8,195 bases of DNA from Prevotellaceae bacterium (GTDB taxonomy: Bacteria; Bacteroidota; Bacteroidia; Bacteroidales; UBA932): assembly GCA_031257655.1 (NCBI GenBank), contig JAIROF010000074.1:1-8195 (forward strand). The letters run 5' to 3'. How positions within the stretch are numbered: the first letter of the stretch is position 1; each line of letters starts with the position of its first letter. Shown piece by piece: positions 4,539 through 8,195 of the stretch. The notes below the pieces were generated by a model. The model did no database searches. It saw only the letters and a list, made by a program, of their open reading frames with translations, and was not told where the DNA came from. Both the position numbers and the translations under genes were made by a program.

Positions 4539-7067
4539 ATGAGTACACATCTGCTGCTGCCCGCCCTGCTGTTGGGCGCGCTTGCATGGGGGCGCGCCGC
4601 CGCCCAGAGCAAGCTCAACATTTCAAAAGTTCGCGCAACGCCTCCGGTTGCCCTTAGCTACCCGTTTATGACGGACAGCGCAAACCTTAAAGGCGAAAAG
4701 TTTGAGGCCAAAGCGCTGCTCACGACGGCTTTTCTGGTCAACCGGAAAGATTTTGGAGAAGAGATAGCCGCCGACACTTCGCGCTACGTGCTGTTTCCCA
4801 AGGCAAAGGAGGGCGGCGAGCTGCGCTTTTTTTCGTTCGGCGTGAACGCCGACAGGTATGCCAAGCTGAAGGTGGCCATCACCTCCCCCGGCATGCTGGA
4901 GCTGTACGTAAACGGCAAAAAAGAGCTGTCGAAAACCACCGCCGAGGATAGCCTCCAGAGCGCCAAAAAGGTGGAGAAGGAGATAGCCGTCAACCCGGGC
5001 GCGACCGAATTTTCTGTGAAGTACCTCAGCCTCTCGTCGTCCAAGCTGCCGCAGGAGGCCGTGAGCGTGCTGGTGGAGGCAAAGGACAGCGCGGTAACCC
5101 TGACCGAGCGCGGCGACAGGCGACCCATCCGGATAAACGATATTCTGGAGGGCGAAAAGGTTTCCGGCGCAAGCATTTCGCCCAACGGACGCTTCGTGGT
5201 GCTGAGCTACGCCAGCGTGAACGAGGAGGGCAAATCGTCGCGCTACTCGGCGCTCTACGATACCAAAACGGCCAAAAGCCTCTACATAGACAAGCCGATG
5301 TGGTGGATGCCAACGTCGAACAAGCTGTACTACACGGCGCAACGAGGCTACAGCAACGCCCTCATCGGCGTTGACCCCGCAACGATGAGCGAAAGCGTTC
5401 TTGCGCCCAGCATTCCCAAAGACGGCGACGGCTTCCGCATTGCCCCCAGCGAGCAGTTCCTCATCTACTCCATGAAGGAATCGTTTGACGAAAGAAAGGG
5501 CGACCTGCTCAACCTCCAGTCGCCGCAAGACCGGCAGGAGGGCTACTTTGACCGCCGATACCTCTACCGCTACGACCTGTCAACGGGCGTCAACCGGCGG
5601 CTCACGTACGGAAAGCGCTCCACCGCCCTGAACGACATTAGCCGCGATTCGCGCTACCTGCTCTTCTCCGTGAGCGACGAGCAAATTACCGAACGGCCTT
5701 TCCGAAAATCGTCGCTCTTTATGATGAACCTGGAAACGATGCAGGTCGATACGCTGTGGACGGACGAAAAGTACGCCGGCTCGGCCGCCTTCTCCCCCGA
5801 CGGGAAAAAAATCCTCATCGCCGGGGCGCCCGAGGCCTTTGGCGGCGTGGCGCTGAACCTCCCGCAGGGCGTAATGCCCAACAGCTACGAGGGCGAGGCG
5901 TTCATCATGAGCCTGCCCGACCGGAAGGTGACGGAAATCTCCAAGCGCTTCGACCCCTCCATCAGCCGCATGGCGTGGCGCTCGGACGACGAAATATACC
6001 TCAGCGTCGTGGAGGAGGACTACGAAAACGTGTACCGGTACAGCGTTTCGAAAAAAACGTTCGCCAAGCTGGGCCTGCAGGAGGAGGTCGTCCGCGCGTT
6101 TAGCCCGGCCCGGAGCGCGGCCGCGGCAGCCTACGTGGGGGTGAGCGCGTCCAGCTCCACGCGGGCGTACGCGTACGACCCGAAAAGCGGGAAGTCGACG
6201 CTGATTAGCGACCCCTCCAAAGAGCGGCTCGAAGGCATTGCGCTGGGCAGCGTTACGGACTGGCACTTCACCGCGTCCGACGGCGCCCTCATCAAGGGGC
6301 GCTACTACCTTCCGCCAAACTTTGACGCCGCCAAAAAATACCCGCTGGTGGTTTACTACTACGGCGGCGTAACGCCTACCCCCCGAACGCTGGAATCGTC
6401 GTACCCGCTGCACGTTTACGCCGCGCTGGGCTACGTGGTGTACACGCTTCAGCCCAGCGGAACGATAGGCTTCGGGCAGGAGTTTTCGGCGCGGCACGTC
6501 AACGCCTGGGGAAAGCGCACGGCCGACGACATTATTGAGGGCACAAAAAAGTTCGCGGCCGAGCACCCCTTCGTCAACGAAAAAAAAATCGGATGCATCG
6601 GCGCGTCCTACGGCGGGTTTATGACCATGTACCTGCAAACGCTTACCGACATCTTTTCCGCCGCCGTGTCGCACGCCGGCATCAGCTCCATTGCCAGCTA
6701 CTGGGGCGAGGGGTACTGGGGATACGCCTACAGCGCAACGGCCAGCGCCGGCAGCTACCCCTGGAACAACCCGACGCTCTACGTGGAGCAAAGCCCGCTC
6801 TTCCACGCCGACAAAATAAAAACCCCCCTCCTCCTCCTGCACGGCATGGAGGACACCAACGTCCCCGTAGGCGAAAGCATCCAGATGTTCACCGCCCTGA
6901 AAATACTCGGACGCCCGGTAGAGCTTATACAGGTGAAGGGCGAAAACCACGGCATAGCCGCCTACAAGCGAAAGATCGAGTGGAGCCACTCGATATACGC
7001 CTGGTTTGCCCGGTGGCTTCAGGACGACCCCGCGTGGTGGAACAGCCTCTACCCCGAAAAAAAGTAG
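4539..7067 (+). CDS. secreted S9 family (prolyl oligopeptidase-type) serine peptidase
   Basis: An 842-residue exported peptidase. A signal peptide covers residues 1-23 (LLLPALLLGALAWGRAAAQ; AxA-type cleavage near Q23), although no Lys or Arg precedes the hydrophobic core. A poorly conserved N-terminal region (about 24-200) is followed by a beta-propeller with PD40/WD40-like blades (ISPNGRFVVLSY near 213-224, AAFSPDGKKILIA near 416-428). The C-terminal alpha/beta-hydrolase domain (about 575-842) contains YYYGGV, the nucleophile motif GASYGG (Ser690), Asp772 in HGMEDTNVP and His804 in GENHGI, so the catalytic triad is complete. The family cleaves short peptides, often after proline; this enzyme probably degrades peptides in the periplasm. 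The frame is open upstream to 4353, but ATG 4539 was chosen because it directly precedes the signal peptide. The next gene starts 2 bases after the stop, so it is probably co-transcribed with the tetrapyrrole genes. No TAnnTTTG promoter was found upstream. Confidence 0.92.
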   Translation: MSTHLLLPALLLGALAWGRAAAQSKLNISKVRATPPVALSYPFMTDSANLKGEKFEAKALLTTAFLVNRKDFGEEIAADTSRYVLFPKAKEGGELRFFSFGVNADRYAKLKVAITSPGMLELYVNGKKELSKTTAEDSLQSAKKVEKEIAVNPGATEFSVKYLSLSSSKLPQEAVSVLVEAKDSAVTLTERGDRRPIRINDILEGEKVSGASISPNGRFVVLSYASVNEEGKSSRYSALYDTKTAKSLYIDKPMWWMPTSNKLYYTAQRGYSNALIGVDPATMSESVLAPSIPKDGDGFRIAPSEQFLIYSMKESFDERKGDLLNLQSPQDRQEGYFDRRYLYRYDLSTGVNRRLTYGKRSTALNDISRDSRYLLFSVSDEQITERPFRKSSLFMMNLETMQVDTLWTDEKYAGSAAFSPDGKKILIAGAPEAFGGVALNLPQGVMPNSYEGEAFIMSLPDRKVTEISKRFDPSISRMAWRSDDEIYLSVVEEDYENVYRYSVSKKTFAKLGLQEEVVRAFSPARSAAAAAYVGVSASSSTRAYAYDPKSGKSTLISDPSKERLEGIALGSVTDWHFTASDGALIKGRYYLPPNFDAAKKYPLVVYYYGGVTPTPRTLESSYPLHVYAALGYVVYTLQPSGTIGFGQEFSARHVNAWGKRTADDIIEGTKKFAAEHPFVNEKKIGCIGASYGGFMTMYLQTLTDIFSAAVSHAGISSIASYWGEGYWGYAYSATASAGSYPWNNPTLYVEQSPLFHADKIKTPLLLLHGMEDTNVPVGESIQMFTALKILGRPVELIQVKGENHGIAAYKRKIEWSHSIYAWFARWLQDDPAWWNSLYPEKK

Positions 7068-7069
7068 GC

Positions 7070-7534
7070 ATGGGCGAGCTTCAATTTTTGCCGGTATCCG
7101 TCAACATTACCCAAAAAAAGCTGCTCCTCGTTGGCGGCGGGGAGGTGGCGCTCCATAAGGCGTCCATCCTGTCCCGCTTTACGGACAGGGTGGCGGTCGT
7201 AGCGCCCGAATTTCACGCCGGCTTTGCCGCGCTGCCCTTTGAGCGGGTGCAGAAAGCCTACGAGCCGGACGACCTGACCGGCGCCGACATGGTGTACATC
7301 TGCACGGGACACGAGGCGCTCAACCGGGAGATAAAGGACGAGTGCGCCCGGCGGGGCGTGCCGGCAAGCGTGTGCGACAACCCCTCCCGCTGCGACTTTA
7401 TTTCGCCCGCCGTGTATAAGGACGGCAACGTTACGATTGCCGTATCGTCCAACGGGCAAAACGTGCGGCAGGCCATCGCCATTCGCAACCAAATACAGCA
7501 GCTGGTAGAACAAGAAGTAATAAAAATCCGATGA
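7070..7534 (+). CDS. precorrin-2 dehydrogenase / siroheme synthase N-terminal domain protein
   Basis: A 154-residue stand-alone NAD-binding protein of the CysG N-domain/Met8 type. It oxidises precorrin-2 to sirohydrochlorin with NAD, and in some members also inserts iron to give siroheme. FLPVSVNITQKKLLLVGGGEVAL has the typical start, with the Gly-rich dinucleotide loop VGGGEVA at residues 21-27. ADMVYICTG (72-80), VCDNPSRCDFISPAV (101-115) and VTIAVSSNGQNVRQA (121-135) are the expected conserved blocks. It lacks the methyltransferase half of CysG, so another enzyme must make precorrin-2. It starts 2 bases after the peptidase stop and overlaps hemA by ATGA, indicating translational coupling. 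It is shorter than the roughly 200-residue relatives; the C-terminal dimerisation/chelatase part is mostly absent. Whether it chelates iron cannot be told. Confidence 0.88.
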   Translation: MGELQFLPVSVNITQKKLLLVGGGEVALHKASILSRFTDRVAVVAPEFHAGFAALPFERVQKAYEPDDLTGADMVYICTGHEALNREIKDECARRGVPASVCDNPSRCDFISPAVYKDGNVTIAVSSNGQNVRQAIAIRNQIQQLVEQEVIKIR

Positions 7535-8195
7535 TACAGTGCAGACAGGTCAGCAATGCCCGCTTTTCTCTCGAGGAGCGGGAGCGCCTCTCCGCCGCCA
7601 TGCAGGTGGATGAGGCTACGCCGCACGTTTTGCTCAAAACGTGCAACCGGACGGAGCTCTACTGGGGCGAGGGCGAAATATCCGGCGATATCCTCCGCCA
7701 CCTCTACCGCGTGGCCGCCGGCTTGGAGTCCGGCATCACCGGAGAGCGCGCCATACAGGGGCAGCTCAAAAACGCCTACCGCGAAGCCTGCGAAAAGTAC
7801 AAGCTATCCCCGCACCTGCACAAGCTGTTCCAAACCGCCATGCACACCGGAAAAAAGGTGCGGAGCGAAACCGGAATCTCCGAAGGCGCCGTGTCGCACA
7901 GCCAGGTGACGGTGGACATCCTCAAAAAGGAAAAGGTTGACCTGAAGCAAAAAATCGTCAGCCTCATTGGCGCCAACAAGCTCACGGAGGACATCCTGAA
8001 GTTCCTGACCGATAGGCAGGCGGTGAACATCTTTTTGTCCAACCGCAGCTTCTCAAAAGCCGCCACCTTAGCCGACCGCTACCGCGGCACGGCCATGCCG
8101 CTGCACCAAAAGCGCCAAATGCTGGCGTTCACAGACGTGCTGATTTGCGCAACCTCCGCTCCGCACGCCATCGTTGGGCTGGGTGACGTGCCAAA
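7531..8195 (+). CDS. glutamyl-tRNA reductase (incomplete at window end)
   Basis: HemA reduces glutamyl-tRNA to glutamate-1-semialdehyde with NADPH, the first committed step of C5 tetrapyrrole synthesis. Visible are 221 codons, about half of a normal length near 420; the frame is open at the edge. Catalytic Cys38 lies in LLKTCNRTELY. HLYRVAAGLES (57-67) and the following GQLKNAY (77-83) match the family. KIVSLIGANKLTEDIL (141-156) begins the NADPH domain, and FLSNRSFSKAATLA (168-181) fits the second strand. Two motifs are unusual: GERAI (71-75) replaces the near-universal GEPQI, and the N-terminal HKTAP block is unrecognisable (QVSNARFSLEERERLS). The dinucleotide loop reads GANKLT instead of GAGKMG or GAGEMG. 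The start overlaps the upstream stop as ATGA, so it is translationally coupled to the dehydrogenase. Together they feed siroheme, and possibly haem or cobalamin. Confidence 0.9.
   Translation, partial: MIQCRQVSNARFSLEERERLSAAMQVDEATPHVLLKTCNRTELYWGEGEISGDILRHLYRVAAGLESGITGERAIQGQLKNAYREACEKYKLSPHLHKLFQTAMHTGKKVRSETGISEGAVSHSQVTVDILKKEKVDLKQKIVSLIGANKLTEDILKFLTDRQAVNIFLSNRSFSKAATLADRYRGTAMPLHQKRQMLAFTDVLICATSAPHAIVGLGDVP

Noticed and set aside
5580..6989. Open frame of 469 codons on the minus strand inside the peptidase
   Set aside because: The plus strand encodes a complete S9 peptidase with its catalytic triad; the minus frame is low-complexity Arg/Val/Gly and reflects GC-rich third positions.
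6593..7069. Upstream extension of the precorrin-2 dehydrogenase frame into the peptidase
   Set aside because: The extension is an Arg/Pro-rich out-of-frame reading of the peptidase; the family N-terminus (LPVSVNI...LLVGGG) begins right after ATG 7070.

Overview
The window looks like a chromosomal segment of a moderately GC-rich Bacteroidetes (probably Bacteroidales) bacterium. Four signs support this. Coding regions prefer G/C at third codon positions while intergenic DNA is A/T-rich. Starts lack Shine-Dalgarno sequences and instead have A/T-rich leaders. Two promoters carry an exact match to the Bacteroidetes -7 element TAnnTTTG. The protein families (GGGtGRT protein, ORF6N protein, large secreted S9 peptidase, WKNG-repeat lipoprotein) are familiar in this phylum. 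The genus cannot be fixed from the sequence.

Layout, left to right. Positions 1-319 hold no gene, only a strong hairpin (197-222). On the minus strand a two-gene operon runs leftwards: a U-type iron-sulfur scaffold protein (1340-2032) followed after 14-15 nt by a GGGtGRT-family protein (320-1324). A TATCTTTG promoter (2072-2079) and a 16-bp palindrome precede it. From 2229 onwards everything is on the plus strand: a small unrecognised ORF (2229-2435), then a non-coding stretch with a 68-nt near-complete palindrome (2506-2573) and a TATTTTTG promoter (2686-2693). Next comes a lipoprotein built of seven WKNG repeats (2744-3697), closed by a textbook bidirectional terminator (3764-3797).

Positions 3840-4420 are a broken ORF6N-domain gene (phage-type DNA-binding family). 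It has lost its N-terminus, is frameshifted, and carries two divergent versions of the same internal segment in tandem, which suggests a recombination scar. After a hairpin and a 7-bp tandem repeat comes a tight cluster: a secreted S9 prolyl-oligopeptidase-type peptidase (4539-7067), a precorrin-2 dehydrogenase/siroheme synthase N-domain protein (7070-7534, 2-nt gap), and hemA, glutamyl-tRNA reductase (7531 to the window end, ATGA overlap, incomplete). The last two act in tetrapyrrole synthesis: HemA makes the precursor and the dehydrogenase acts on the siroheme branch. The tight packing suggests all three are co-transcribed.

Most of the window is recognisable. The least understood unit is the scaffold/GGGtGRT pair: a dedicated Fe-S scaffold coupled to a conserved protein of unknown function. 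Other points of interest are the palindromic element, the ORF6N mosaic and the seven-repeat lipoprotein.
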